DNA from: Bacteroidota bacterium
GTDB taxonomy: Bacteria; Bacteroidota; Bacteroidia; Chitinophagales; Chitinophagaceae
Direction: 5' to 3'
Length of the DNA: 64,000 nucleotides
Assembly (NCBI GenBank): GCA_018268075.1
Contig: JAFDXH010000008.1
Span: forward strand, 19,161 to 83,160
This document shows positions 33,427 through 42,206 of the stretch, piece by piece. The notes under the pieces were generated by a model. The model did not search any database. It saw only the letters and a list, made by a program, of their open reading frames with translations, and had not been told where the DNA came from. Both the position numbers and the translations under genes were made by a program. Positions within the stretch are counted from its first letter, which is position 1; every line of letters starts with the position of its first letter.

Positions 33427-34986
33427 TTATTTGATTCTGGAAAAATTTAAGTCTTGAAAGTCAAAGCTAAAATCTGTTAATGGAGAGATGGGCTCCATTT
33501 TTATGGATTCAGGTTTTCCATTAAAATCCATTCCGAAAAGCATATAGCAATCTGCATCCATACTTCGGTCATTCCATCTAATGATAAAAGTATTCCCTTT
33601 ATAGAAAAGCATTTCCCCTTTTAACCGGGGTGATTTAAGGGATTGCATCCAAAGCTTATTATTTTTTAAGGTTATTTCTATATCGCCAAACCATGGATCA
33701 TTATATTTTCCGGTAAATGATTCCATATCCTGCTTCCCTGTTTTGGTATTTTGAACAAGCGCAATTTGTTTGCTTACTTCATCCATCACTTCACGGGCAT
33801 TTTTTTCCATTGCACTCACACGATCTACATTTTCTTTAATTCTGTCCTTTCCTTTGATTCCAAAATAGGCATCCTTTATTGAATTTGTAATGGATGTAAA
33901 AGCTGCACCCGATTGTTGATTAGTAAATACAATAATCCCCAGTTTCATTTCAGGTATTAAGGTAACTTGAGTGACAATACCGGCAAGCCCACCTGTATGA
34001 GTTGCAATTTTATATCCCATTTCATCAGATAAAAACCAACCAAGGCCATAACTTTTGAAATGAGTATTATACATATTAGGCCAACTTATTGGTATAATGG
34101 TTTGGGGCGTCCACATATCATTATGAACCTCAAAAGAAAATAATTGTCTTCCATTTTCATATTTACCATTTTCCATCTGCATAATGGCCCATTTTGTCAT
34201 ATCTACAAGATTACTGTAAATGCCACCTGCGGCATTAGCCTTTTCATCCCAATCGCGATGTATTACCTGCACCTTCCCATCAATGGGTGCATGAGCATCT
34301 ATTACATTTAATTTATTTTTCAATCGGGAATAAGAGGCTGCACTTTCACTCATGCCAAGAGGCATCATGATATTTTTTTCAATAAAGTCTTCCCATTTCA
34401 TTCCTGATACACGATGTACAATTTCACCAGCAACAATAAACAGAAGATTATCATAATCATACTTTGTACGGAAATCTGAAACCTGTTTCAAAAAACGCAA
34501 ATTATAGATCAGATCTTTTAGAGTATATAAATTACTATCAGGCCATATCATCAAATCACCAGCACCAAGGCCAAGGCCTGATCTGTGCGTAATAAGATCA
34601 CGTACTGTAAAATTTTCAGTAACATAAGGAGTATATAATTTAAATTCAGGAATTATATCGGTAACTCTGGTATTCCAAGATATTTTTTTTTGATCTATCA
34701 ACATTCCTAAAGCCGCAGTAGTAAAGGCTTTACTATTGGAGGCAATGCCAAACAATGTATGTTCATCTACTGGCAATCTGTTATCAAGAGATCGCACTCC
34801 ATACCCTTTCTCATGAATAATTTTTCCATCCTTTACAATAGCTACAGCTATTCCCGGCACATCAAAAGCAGACAATGTTTTTTTTGTAATGGAATCAATT
34901 TGATTGCTGGTAAGTGGTTGGCCATACACAAAAGTCCTGGCTAAAGAAATATTTAAAAAAATAAAAAGGAATAGAAACTTTCTCAT
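33427..34986 (-). CDS. Serine hydrolase of the beta-lactamase/DD-peptidase class C family
   Basis: An exported (signal peptide to about residue 22) 519-residue enzyme with the penicillin-binding fold: nucleophile motif SNSK at Ser83-Lys86 in FGIASNSKAFTTAA, the YxN-type motif in KYDYDNLLFIVAGE, and HTGG near residue 330. The last 130 residues form a beta-rich domain with FTGKYNDPWFGDIEIT, as in DUF3471-type tails of these hydrolases. Such proteins include esterases, peptidases and carboxypeptidases, and the substrate cannot be told. It is not a typical resistance beta-lactamase. The gene is single, converging with sdhB. Confidence 0.87.
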   Translation of the reverse strand: MRKFLFLFIFLNISLARTFVYGQPLTSNQIDSITKKTLSAFDVPGIAVAIVKDGKIIHEKGYGVRSLDNRLPVDEHTLFGIASNSKAFTTAALGMLIDQKKISWNTRVTDIIPEFKLYTPYVTENFTVRDLITHRSGLGLGAGDLMIWPDSNLYTLKDLIYNLRFLKQVSDFRTKYDYDNLLFIVAGEIVHRVSGMKWEDFIEKNIMMPLGMSESAASYSRLKNKLNVIDAHAPIDGKVQVIHRDWDEKANAAGGIYSNLVDMTKWAIMQMENGKYENGRQLFSFEVHNDMWTPQTIIPISWPNMYNTHFKSYGLGWFLSDEMGYKIATHTGGLAGIVTQVTLIPEMKLGIIVFTNQQSGAAFTSITNSIKDAYFGIKGKDRIKENVDRVSAMEKNAREVMDEVSKQIALVQNTKTGKQDMESFTGKYNDPWFGDIEITLKNNKLWMQSLKSPRLKGEMLFYKGNTFIIRWNDRSMDADCYMLFGMDFNGKPESIKMEPISPLTDFSFDFQDLNFSRIK

Positions 34987-35149
34987 ATCAGGCTAATTTA
35001 ATACTCCGAAAATACTATAAATAAAATTGTCAATAATTTTGAGAAAGAGGCAACAGAATATTTTAAATTAAACAATAAGCTGCAATGTTACTATCATAGC
35101 CAACTTTGTGGCAATTTTCGGCAAAAAAATTAAATAAATATGGAGGATG

Positions 35150-35941
35150 TCATTTTACATTCAATTGAATGATCTGCTCATAATATTTTGAAGGGAATAA
35201 AATTTTTTTGATTATAAAATCTGCCCTTAAATAGCGAAGAGTTTTATAAATAGGAAGCAATAAAACAAACAAAGATGTTTTAGAATAACCAAGCAAATGC
35301 TTCACCTGATCAGGGACAATCATTTTTTGTGCTTCAATCAATATCTGGTATCTTATTGGCCCAAGATTTTTTCTGTATTGTTTGAAAAGGTCAATTGAAT
35401 AATTACTTTTCTCAAGGTCACTATCTAATTTTAAGTACCTGTCTTTTTGCCAATCTTCATACGAAATGGGTAGCCCCTTTAGTTTCATCCTGCTGCCAAA
35501 CCGATAAAACACATCATATACTTCACATTTTTCTTCAAGGCTCATTTTTTTTTCTAATAATTCATAGGAAGCAATGGAATAATGAATTAGCATATAAAGT
35601 ACATCTAAGTAAGCCCAATCAGGGATGCTGCTTTGGCGATTTTTTTCTACTACTTTATGAATTGTATAGATGGAATCAATTGTTCTATTAGCTACATATT
35701 CAGAGGAAAAAATAATTTTCTTGGCGTAGGTAACAGTAGAGAACAAACGGCCAATTGGGTCTGCCGGCAATTTACCTGTAAAGTAAAGCCAGTCCACTGC
35801 TTTATTTAGAGCAAACTCTGCTGCGGCACCTCCAAAAATTAGCAATACTACATCAGATGTGCCCCATATTTTCCTAACAATAGAATCAATCTTTACAAAA
35901 GGCGCTGAAGTTGGTTGAATAAAACTTTGATTCGCTTCCAT
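35150..35941 (-). CDS. MpaB/DUF2236-family putative oxygenase
   Basis: The 263-residue protein has the features of the DUF2236 (MpaB, latex-clearing-protein-like) family: an N-terminal VRKIWGTSDVVLLIFGGAAA, a helix with DPIGRLFSTVTYAKKIIF, and the central PDWAYLDVLYMLIHYSIAS, where the family usually has its heme-region histidine. Members such as Lcp bind a b-type heme and cleave polyisoprene; for this short form no substrate is known. There is no signal peptide. The next gene on the same strand (DUF4251) ends 33 bases upstream, so they may be co-transcribed. Confidence 0.75.
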   Translation of the reverse strand: MEANQSFIQPTSAPFVKIDSIVRKIWGTSDVVLLIFGGAAAEFALNKAVDWLYFTGKLPADPIGRLFSTVTYAKKIIFSSEYVANRTIDSIYTIHKVVEKNRQSSIPDWAYLDVLYMLIHYSIASYELLEKKMSLEEKCEVYDVFYRFGSRMKLKGLPISYEDWQKDRYLKLDSDLEKSNYSIDLFKQYRKNLGPIRYQILIEAQKMIVPDQVKHLLGYSKTSLFVLLLPIYKTLRYLRADFIIKKILFPSKYYEQIIQLNVK

Positions 35942-35974
35942 AGTAAAACTTATACTTCAGAAAAGTAATTCAAA

Positions 35975-36475
35975 TTATTTAATCGGGGCAATATGGCCAC
36001 GATATGAAATAGCATCTCTGAAGTTACTTATTACATTTAACCCTGCTGAACCATCATTGAAAATATCAAAATTCATTTCACGGATATTGGTGTTGTCCAA
36101 TGGCACAATTTTTACCTGCCATCCATTTTTCTTTGCAGGAGATACCTTGTATTCAAATTTTACAGAGGTAAATTGTACACCCGCATCTGTTGGTGAAACA
36201 GGTGCCTGATATGCTCTTCCAAAATAGGGGAGATAGCTTACAAGCGTATCCTTTCCTACCGTTACATCATACGGTGTGTTTAATATCTTAATTTCACCAC
36301 GTAGAGGCAACATAGTTTCTGCTGTGAAAATAAATTGTTGTGCTTGTATAAGACCCTGTATCTGGCTAGTAGTAGGTATATGATTGTGTTGGGATGTAGA
36401 ACAACTTCCCAATAACATCACAACCAGTATTGGCAGCATTTTGAATGAATAATACTTTCGCTTCATTTGTTTCAT
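35975..36475 (-). CDS. DUF4251-family lipoprotein
   Basis: A 166-residue envelope protein with a lipobox (VVMLLGSCS) near residue 26. The mature part has the DUF4251 pattern: FIFTAETMLPLRGEIKILN, LVSYLPYFGRAYQAP, and GVQFTSVKFEYKV. This domain is confined to Bacteroidota and its function is unknown. It is probably anchored in the periplasm or outer membrane. Two ATGs (three codons apart) are possible starts. Confidence 0.85.
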   Translation of the reverse strand: MKQMKRKYYSFKMLPILVVMLLGSCSTSQHNHIPTTSQIQGLIQAQQFIFTAETMLPLRGEIKILNTPYDVTVGKDTLVSYLPYFGRAYQAPVSPTDAGVQFTSVKFEYKVSPAKKNGWQVKIVPLDNTNIREMNFDIFNDGSAGLNVISNFRDAISYRGHIAPIK

Positions 36476-36777
36476 TTTTCAAGATATCTACAAAAAATGC
36501 ACCGCTTCATTTAAAATAAATGTTATTTAAATTAAATATCAAGAATAGCTAAAATAATACAAGTTGTAATTAATAGTTTTCCGATAGTTCTTCATATAAA
36601 ATGGCTTGCCCGTTTGATTGGTGAGAGCTATTGGGGCTAATTTATTTTTATTCTGGAATAAGCCAAGTCACCAGATTGGTATTTCCTCCATTTTTGCGAG
36701 TTAATATCGTTTTTTATTTATAAAAAAATATCACTTTTTAATATAAATTGAGCATATTTTAAAACCTACTCATCTCA
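36476..36777. other. Divergent spacer between the DUF4251 and META genes
   Basis: A 302-base AT-rich gap that must hold promoters for both neighbours. I found no exact TAnnTTTG element, no strong inverted repeat and no ORF longer than 18 codons. Confidence 0.5.
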
Positions 36778-37218
36778 ATGAAAAAAATCATAGGAATAAT
36801 TTTAGGCTGCACCTATTTACTTTCGTGCCGGCCTACAGCTAAAATTATTACAGAGAAGAATAGGGATATAATTGTTATAGAAAATTTATCACTAACTAAT
36901 ACAAAATGGGTTCTTAATTCTCTAAATAAAAAGTCGCCTACTTTTTCAATGAATGAAAAGCCCTACATACTTATAAAACAGAATAATGAAGTGTCGGGCA
37001 ATGCAGGTTGTAATTCTTTTTCCGGATCGTATGAAATTAAAGACAGTTTAATAAGCATTAAAAACTTAATTGTTACTTCCTCGGCATGCCCTGATCTGCC
37101 AATAGAATTAGCTTTTTTGAAAGCAATACGAATGACAAGAAGCTTCTTGCTGACCAATCATACATTACAATTAGCTGACACTACAGGCGAAATACTTGCC
37201 TGTTTCTCTGTTAAATAA
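36778..37218 (+). CDS. META (HslJ-like) domain lipoprotein
   Basis: The 146-residue protein has a lipoprotein signal ending LLSC at about residue 17. A META domain follows: NTKWVLNSLNKK, then GNAGCNSFSGSYEI with the typical cysteine, and SSACPDLPIELAFLKAI with a second. META proteins such as E. coli HslJ are heat- or stress-induced and linked to novobiocin tolerance, but their mechanism is unknown. The two domain cysteines could form a disulfide in the periplasm. Gene single; the convergent neighbour ends 15 bases away. Confidence 0.85.
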   Translation: MKKIIGIILGCTYLLSCRPTAKIITEKNRDIIVIENLSLTNTKWVLNSLNKKSPTFSMNEKPYILIKQNNEVSGNAGCNSFSGSYEIKDSLISIKNLIVTSSACPDLPIELAFLKAIRMTRSFLLTNHTLQLADTTGEILACFSVK

Positions 37219-37233
37219 ATTGATTTAAACAAT

Positions 37234-37548
37234 CTATTTTTTATAAACAGAATCCTTTTGATTATCAGCTACAGGAAAAGGAATTGCTCCACCACCTCCT
37301 TTATTGGGATTGGTGGTAATAGCACCAGCACCATTATCATTTTTTCTATAAGTATTATACATTGGCGAGCTACTTCCTAATCTGGTATCACGATAAATAT
37401 GCATTTTAGCAGGAGGTCTATTGGGCAATTTTCTATATTGATGTGCCTCAGTAGTAGGTTTTTTATTTGTTGTAGAATCTTGTGCAGCCGCACCATTATA
37501 GCACAATAAAAAAATAGCAGAAATCATAAGTTTTACTAACATGACCAT
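37234..37548 (-). CDS. Small secreted protein of unknown function
   Basis: A 104-residue product with a signal peptide (LVKLMISAIFLLCYNGAAAQ) and a polar mature part rich in Asn, Pro and Lys: RDTRLGSSSPMYNTYRKNDN, then GAGAITTNPNKGGGGAIPFP. No catalytic or structural motif is recognised. The repeated-looking motif style suggests a conserved, mostly unstructured exported protein. Two near ATGs (MVML and MLVK) are possible starts. It converges with the META gene. Confidence 0.65.
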   Translation of the reverse strand: MVMLVKLMISAIFLLCYNGAAAQDSTTNKKPTTEAHQYRKLPNRPPAKMHIYRDTRLGSSSPMYNTYRKNDNGAGAITTNPNKGGGGAIPFPVADNQKDSVYKK

Positions 37549-37612
37549 TTAATTTTATACCATTAACACCGGAATAATTGTGCCATGTATTTTAAAAATT
37601 CTAAAAGAAGTG

Positions 37613-37644
37613 CTTGCACAATCCAATATTTGTGATTACATTTG
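37613..37644 (+). promoter_or_regulatory. Full Bacteroidota promoter (-33 and -7) for the T9SS protein gene
   Basis: CTTG at 37613-37616 and TACATTTG at 37637-37644 are separated by exactly 20 bases, the spacing of the TTTG-N19-21-TAnnTTTG consensus, with one mismatch in the -33 box. Transcription should start near 37650, leaving a leader of about 110 bases before the ATG. Confidence 0.6.
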
Positions 37645-37760
37645 CATTACATAATCGCCCCAATTCCTCTAAATTTCCACACACCTCTTTCTACAGGGCC
37701 TTTTTTACACAGGCATAAGAAAATTAGGTTGATATTTTTTTAACACCTCAATCTATTTTT

Positions 37761-39008
37761 ATGCAAAAAAAATCTACACTTTTTGTAGCATTATTAATGT
37801 CTGCAATGGTGCCAGCTACTTCAGTAGTTGCACAAACATCCTGCCCCAATGCCAGAATGATCTGGGTTGAAAATTTTGGTGCAGGAACTACTTCTGCCAG
37901 CAATCCGGATGTTGTTTCATTAGTCTATCAATCTACCGGTATTTTGGAAAACGAGGGCGTTTACAGAATAATTAACAATACCCAGCAAAAGCCGGAATGG
38001 CATGCATCAGCCGATCATACAGGTAATGTAGATGGAAGAATGTTAGTGGCAAACGGACAATCTGAAACATTTTACCAAAAAGTAATTACCAACACTGCGG
38101 GCTTTACAGAAGGCATCTATAATGCGAGCCTGCAGATAATGAACGTGAATATACCGCCCACATGCTCGCCCAACCCTTTAGTACCAATTATCACTTTTAT
38201 AGTTGAATACAAAGACGCTGGTGGCAATTGGACTGCATTTGCTGGCTCACCCTATACAAGTGCACCAGTACCACAAACTACAATTCCTACTTGGGTAAAT
38301 GTAAATGGAACATTTGTACTTCCGTCTCTCGGCAATTTTGTCCCAATGCAAATAAGGATTACTATATCTGATGGCACAGTTGGTGGTTGTGGCAATGACT
38401 TTGCAGTTGATGACATTTCGTTTTCACAATGCCCTGAAGGCGGTCCTACACCTGTTACATTTCTTGGTGTAAATGCCTATTCTAAAAACAATGGTGTTTC
38501 CATTGAATGGTCAACCTCACAAGAAATTAACAGCAAATCATTTACAGTGGAGAAAAGCCGTGATGGAAATGCAAGTTGGTCTGAAGTAGGCTCAGTCAAT
38601 GCTGCCGGAAACAGCCAAGTAGAAAATAAATATGCTTTGTTTGATGCAAGGCCCTATTCTGGAATTAACTACTATCGTATAAAACAAGCAGATAGGAATG
38701 GCGAAGTACGGTATTCAAAAGTAGTGATGGTAAAAACTAGTTTTGTAAAAACTGCGATAGCCATTTTATCAAATCCATTCCAATCAGCGCTAAAACTTTC
38801 TGTATCAAGTGAAGAAGCAGGAGAGGTGAGTGCAAGAATAATGGACATTACAGGAAGGGAAGTAGCATCAGAGAAATGGACTGTTCCTGCTGGTGATAGC
38901 AAAAAAGATCTAAATTCAACTATTCGTTTACAAAGGGGAATGTATATCATCACTATTCAAAATAGCGAAGGAAAAAATATATTCAACGGTAAAGTAATTA
39001 AAGAATAA
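37761..39008 (+). CDS. T9SS type A sorting-domain surface protein
   Basis: A 415-residue exported protein: signal peptide (ending VVAQ), an N-terminal lectin-like beta-sandwich (MIWVENFGAGTTSASNPDVV, CGNDFAVDDISFSQCPEGG) of the kind found in bacteroidetal CBM-like surface proteins, a fibronectin-like middle (SIEWSTSQEINSKSFTVEKS), and a T9SS sorting domain beginning IAILSNPFQSALKLSV. The sorting domain has SNPF in place of the common YPNP. No catalytic site is visible. It has a good promoter and a strong terminator of its own. Confidence 0.8.
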   Translation: MQKKSTLFVALLMSAMVPATSVVAQTSCPNARMIWVENFGAGTTSASNPDVVSLVYQSTGILENEGVYRIINNTQQKPEWHASADHTGNVDGRMLVANGQSETFYQKVITNTAGFTEGIYNASLQIMNVNIPPTCSPNPLVPIITFIVEYKDAGGNWTAFAGSPYTSAPVPQTTIPTWVNVNGTFVLPSLGNFVPMQIRITISDGTVGGCGNDFAVDDISFSQCPEGGPTPVTFLGVNAYSKNNGVSIEWSTSQEINSKSFTVEKSRDGNASWSEVGSVNAAGNSQVENKYALFDARPYSGINYYRIKQADRNGEVRYSKVVMVKTSFVKTAIAILSNPFQSALKLSVSSEEAGEVSARIMDITGREVASEKWTVPAGDSKKDLNSTIRLQRGMYIITIQNSEGKNIFNGKVIKE

Positions 39009-39028
39009 CATTTTCATTGTTTAAATTT

Positions 39029-39065
39029 AAAACTGTTTTCCACCAAAGGAAAACAGTTTTTTTAT
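39029..39065 (+). terminator. Intrinsic terminator after the T9SS protein gene
   Basis: Perfect 13-base arms (AAAACTGTTTTCC and its complement), a 6-base loop and a T-rich tail, 20 bases past the stop. Confidence 0.8.
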
Positions 39066-39077
39066 TTTAATATAGCT

Positions 39078-39572
39078 ATGGATACTTCTCTTTCAGAAAT
39101 TAAAAAAGAATTACAATTTAAAACCAAAGCAGAGCTATTAGATTACTGTATCAGGTTGCTAAAATTTAAAAAAGAAAATAAAGAGCTTATGGCTTTTCTC
39201 CTGTTTGCACTGGATGAACAGGCCTTTATTGAAAATGTAAAAAAGGATACCAATAGCCTCTTTGAAGAAATTAATTTTTCAAATGTGCATTTTATAAAAA
39301 AAAGTACTCGAAAAATTTTAAGGATGATAAATAAAAATATTCGATTTTCTTTATCAAGGCAGGTAGAGGCAGAACTATTAATTCATTTCTGTAATTGTTT
39401 TGTTATCTATTCTATCCCAACCAATAAAAGTAGGCAACTCTTGAATATTTATGAAACACAGAATAAAAAATACAATCAGGCACTTTCCACTCTTCATGAA
39501 GATATCCAGTATGATCTTAACAGGCAAATAATAGAAACTAATAACGGATCCGGCGAACAATCTAATAATTAA
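39078..39572 (+). CDS. Helical cytoplasmic protein of unknown function
   Basis: A 164-residue, Lys- and Asn-rich, mostly helical protein without signal peptide. It starts MDTSLSEIKKELQFKTKAEL and continues with long amphipathic helices (KKSTRKILRMINKNIRFSL). No known family is recognised. The low-complexity tail GSGEQSNN follows the last helix. It begins 13 bases after the preceding terminator, so its transcription must depend on read-through or on a promoter inside that terminator region. Confidence 0.55.
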   Translation: MDTSLSEIKKELQFKTKAELLDYCIRLLKFKKENKELMAFLLFALDEQAFIENVKKDTNSLFEEINFSNVHFIKKSTRKILRMINKNIRFSLSRQVEAELLIHFCNCFVIYSIPTNKSRQLLNIYETQNKKYNQALSTLHEDIQYDLNRQIIETNNGSGEQSNN

Positions 39573-39662
39573 AGATTCAACCTCACTCCTGAATTCTATA
39601 TTTTATCAGTTAAGGTGTTTGTAGTATTTAATCATTTTTTTATACTCAGCAGCAATAAAAAA

Positions 39663-39679
39663 TTGTGACCTTTTCACAA
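39663..39679. promoter_or_regulatory. Perfect palindrome, possible operator
   Basis: TTGTGA, 5 bases, TCACAA. The half-sites resemble those of Crp/Fnr-family regulators, though the classical Crp spacing is one base longer. It lies 110 bases before the small lipoprotein gene. Confidence 0.35.
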
Positions 39680-39788
39680 ACCCCAGAATGTAGATCTGAA
39701 TATACTTAGCTAACCAATAAACTTTCTTTCTGATTAGGTTACCTTTTAGTAATTGAGGCATTAATATCTATACCCGCACCAACAAACA

Positions 39789-40043
39789 ATGAAAAAATTA
39801 ATTTTAGCATTCATAATTTCAGCCTCATTTGCAGGCTGCAGTTCACTGGAGAATACTAAAGCAATTGATACCACAAAAGATTCTACATCAACAAGAATAA
39901 AAAACAATACAGACTCACTGAATGGGCAAATTAAAGAAAATACAGATTCTGCAAAAGCCCGACTGGAAAGAAGTAGTGATTCTGTAAAACAAAAAATAAA
40001 AGAAAAGTTTGATAAAAGAGATTCTGTAATTAAAGACAAATAA
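39789..40043 (+). CDS. Small helical lipoprotein
   Basis: An 84-residue product with a clear lipobox (IISASFAGCSS, Cys18). The mature part is highly charged and Ser/Thr/Asp/Lys-rich with a repeating pattern: KNNTDSLNGQIKENTDSAKA, then RLERSSDSVKQKIKEK. This predicts one long amphipathic or coiled-coil helix, similar in style to small Lpp-like or stress-induced lipoproteins. No cysteine besides the lipidated one. A palindromic operator-like site lies upstream and a strong terminator downstream, so it is an independent unit. Function unknown. Confidence 0.7.
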   Translation: MKKLILAFIISASFAGCSSLENTKAIDTTKDSTSTRIKNNTDSLNGQIKENTDSAKARLERSSDSVKQKIKEKFDKRDSVIKDK

Positions 40044-40100
40044 TTAAAAGCGGGACTGGGTTTCTATCCAGTTTCAAATTTAATAACAAGCAATCGTTAA

Positions 40101-40133
40101 AGCCCTGTTGTTCTCAACGGGGCTCTTTTTTTT
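40101..40133 (+). terminator. Intrinsic terminator after the small lipoprotein gene
   Basis: Ten-base arms (AGCCCTGTTG and CAACGGGGCT, one G-U pair) with a 4-base loop and a run of eight T. Confidence 0.85.
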
Positions 40134-40283
40134 AAAGTCTCAGCCCATCATTTTAAGTTTACACATTTTGCCCAATCATTCCGAAAATTTTCTAAAATCT
40201 TATATAAATAATTAAATCAGAATTAGTTACTTTTATAATGAAATTATTCTAAACCCTTATTTTTAACTTTTAAATTCATTTCT

Positions 40284-40583
40284 ATGTCTGCAAAAAAAAT
40301 TATTACTTTCCTTTCACTTGCTTTATGCCTTTGTGTAAGTGTGCCTGTTACCGCCTCTGTACCTGCTAATTCTGAGCCTACGCCAAAAGAAATTTTAGCA
40401 AACAAGATTGAAACAAGACTTGTTGAAATAAAAAATATGGATAAAAGTAATATGACTCAGGTAGAAAAAAGAGAGCTTAGAAATGAAGTAAAAAGCTTAA
40501 AAAAGGAAGCACGCAAAAGTGGGATTTACCTTTCTGTAGGTGCTATTATCATAATTGTTCTTTTGCTTATTTTACTTTTATAA
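40284..40583 (+). CDS. Small exported membrane-tail protein
   Basis: A 99-residue protein with a signal peptide (MSAKKIITFLSLALCLCVS to VTAS), a charged helical middle (KEILANKIETRLVEIKNMDK, then KRELRNEVKSLKKEARKSG), and a C-terminal hydrophobic helix (IYLSVGAIIIIVLLLILLL). Such proteins are common, unnamed, in Bacteroidota and probably sit in the inner membrane with the charged part in the periplasm. It is a single-gene unit with its own terminator. Function unknown. Confidence 0.75.
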   Translation: MSAKKIITFLSLALCLCVSVPVTASVPANSEPTPKEILANKIETRLVEIKNMDKSNMTQVEKRELRNEVKSLKKEARKSGIYLSVGAIIIIVLLLILLL

Positions 40584-40610
40584 TTCTTACACAATTGTTG
40601 AATTAAATTT

Positions 40611-40644
40611 AAAAAAGGTCAAAAAATATTTTTTGGCCTTTTTT
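40611..40644 (+). terminator. Intrinsic terminator after the small membrane-tail protein gene
   Basis: A-rich and T-rich arms around GGTC/GGCC (one G-U pair) with a very short loop form a hairpin with a T-rich end. The arms are symmetric A/T runs, so it may work in both directions and also serve the convergent DUF3185 gene. Confidence 0.65.
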
Positions 40645-40654
40645 AAAGATTTTA

Positions 40655-40870
40655 TCAGGATTTTTGTTTGCCCCCAACTATTACCATTACAACCCCAGCT
40701 ACAGCCAATATAGCCCCTGTATAACTTGGCCATCCTATCCATTTATTTTCAGTTTTGTTTACCTGAATTGGTCCAGCATCAATGATATTTTTTTCTACAG
40801 GAACAGAGAACCCTTGAAAAACTATCATGGCAATTCCTATCACAATTAAAATTCCCCCAACTATTTTCAT
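40655..40870 (-). CDS. DUF3185-like small membrane protein
   Basis: A 71-residue protein of two membrane helices: MKIVGGILIVIGIAMIVFQG and YTGAILAVAGVVMVIVGGKQ, with a short loop between (VEKNIIDAGPIQVNKTENK). This two-helix layout with a GPIxV loop matches DUF3185, of unknown function and often near stress genes. It converges with the preceding gene and diverges from the MFS exporter. Confidence 0.75.
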   Translation of the reverse strand: MKIVGGILIVIGIAMIVFQGFSVPVEKNIIDAGPIQVNKTENKWIGWPSYTGAILAVAGVVMVIVGGKQKS

Positions 40871-40963
40871 AAACTTATATTTTTAATAACTAAAAAATTA
40901 ACAAAGCAACCTTGTTACAATAAATTTGCCACTTTTTGAAAATGTTTAATTTTAATACCGAAG

Positions 40964-42178
40964 ATGCAATCCAAAAATAAAGCAGCAATAGGATTTATTT
41001 TTATTACACTTTTGCTTGATATCACAGGACTGGGTATTATTATTCCTATACTTCCCAAATTAATTGAGGAGCTTATCCATGGTAATATTAGCCAAGCAGC
41101 AAGCTATGGTGGCTGGCTTACATTTGCGTATGCTTTTATGCAATTTATTTGCTCCCCTCTTATTGGTAATCTTTCAGACAAATATGGCAGAAGGCCGGTA
41201 CTTTTATTTTCACTATTGGGTTTTGGTATAGATTATATTTTTCTTGCTTTAGCACCTACTATCGGCTGGCTCTTTGTTGGCCGCATAATAGCCGGCATTA
41301 CAGGAGCAAGCTTTACTACAGCTACAGCCTATATTGCCGACATCAGTGCCCCTGAAGATCGGGCAAAAAATTTTGGAATGGTAGGCGCAGCTTTTGGCTT
41401 AGGTTTTATAATTGGCCCTGTAATAGGTGGCTTTCTGGGGGAGTATGGTTCCAGAGTACCCTTTGTAGCATCGGCCATTCTTACCTTCATCAACCTTATT
41501 TATGGCTACTTCATACTGCCTGAATCTTTACCCAAAGAAAGGAGGCGCCAGTTTGAATGGCGAAGAGCCAATCCTGTAGGTGCTTTCAAGCATTTGAAAA
41601 AATACCCGGAGGTAGCGGCGTTATCTATTTCATTTTTTTTGGTATATATGGCTGGGCAATCAGTGCAAAGTGTTTGGTCATTTTTTGGAATAGAAAAGTT
41701 TCACTGGTCACCTAAAATGATAGGACTGTCTTTGGGTACAGTAGGGCTATTAGTTGGACTTGTGCAAGGGGTATTAATAAGATGGATAAACCCTATTCTC
41801 GGAAATGTAAAAAGTATCTATTTTGGTTTTGGACTGTATGCCTTAGGCCTTATTCTTTTTTCGTTAGCCACTCAAGGATGGATGATGTTTGTTTTTCTAA
41901 TTCCATATTGTTTAGGAGGCATTTCCGGGCCTGCATTGCAATCAATCATTACTGGACATGTACCAGGAAATGAACAGGGTGAATTGCAAGGGACGCTCAC
42001 CAGCCTAATAAGTGCTACATCCATTATCAGCCCGGTTATCATGACTAATTTATTCGCATTTTTCAGTTCAAAAGAGACCGTTGTTTACTTTCCAGGTGCT
42101 CCATTTTTTTTAGGTGCGCTTCTTATGATAGCTGCCGGGCTTATTGCATACAAGATTTTACAAAAAGAGGCTGCCTGA
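40964..42178 (+). CDS. MFS drug-exporter (TetA/TCR-like family)
   Basis: A 404-residue, 12-helix major facilitator. The motif A loop between helices 2 and 3 is [16 protein letters not shown], and helix 5 has the antiporter motif C-like region [17 protein letters not shown]. It starts with a short N terminus and helix 1 [14 protein letters not shown], as in TCR/Tet proteins. Members of this group export drugs or metabolites by proton antiport. Annotations as tetracycline transporters are common but not reliable; no regulator gene is adjacent. It ends 28 bases before the convergent YyaL-type gene. Confidence 0.87.
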   Translation: MQSKNKAAIGFIFITLLLDITGLGIIIPILPKLIEELIHGNISQAASYGGWLTFAYAFMQFICSPLIGNLSDKYGRRPVLLFSLLGFGIDYIFLALAPTIGWLFVGRIIAGITGASFTTATAYIADISAPEDRAKNFGMVGAAFGLGFIIGPVIGGFLGEYGSRVPFVASAILTFINLIYGYFILPESLPKERRRQFEWRRANPVGAFKHLKKYPEVAALSISFFLVYMAGQSVQSVWSFFGIEKFHWSPKMIGLSLGTVGLLVGLVQGVLIRWINPILGNVKSIYFGFGLYALGLILFSLATQGWMMFVFLIPYCLGGISGPALQSIITGHVPGNEQGELQGTLTSLISATSIISPVIMTNLFAFFSSKETVVYFPGAPFFLGALLMIAAGLIAYKILQKEAA

Positions 42179-42206
42179 TTTTAAAAAAGATTTCCCGAAA
42201 AAACTA

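Noticed and set aside
35395-35691. 98-codon plus-strand ORF opposite the MpaB-family gene
   Set aside because: It is a shadow of a recognised gene and has no signal, motif or plausible start context.
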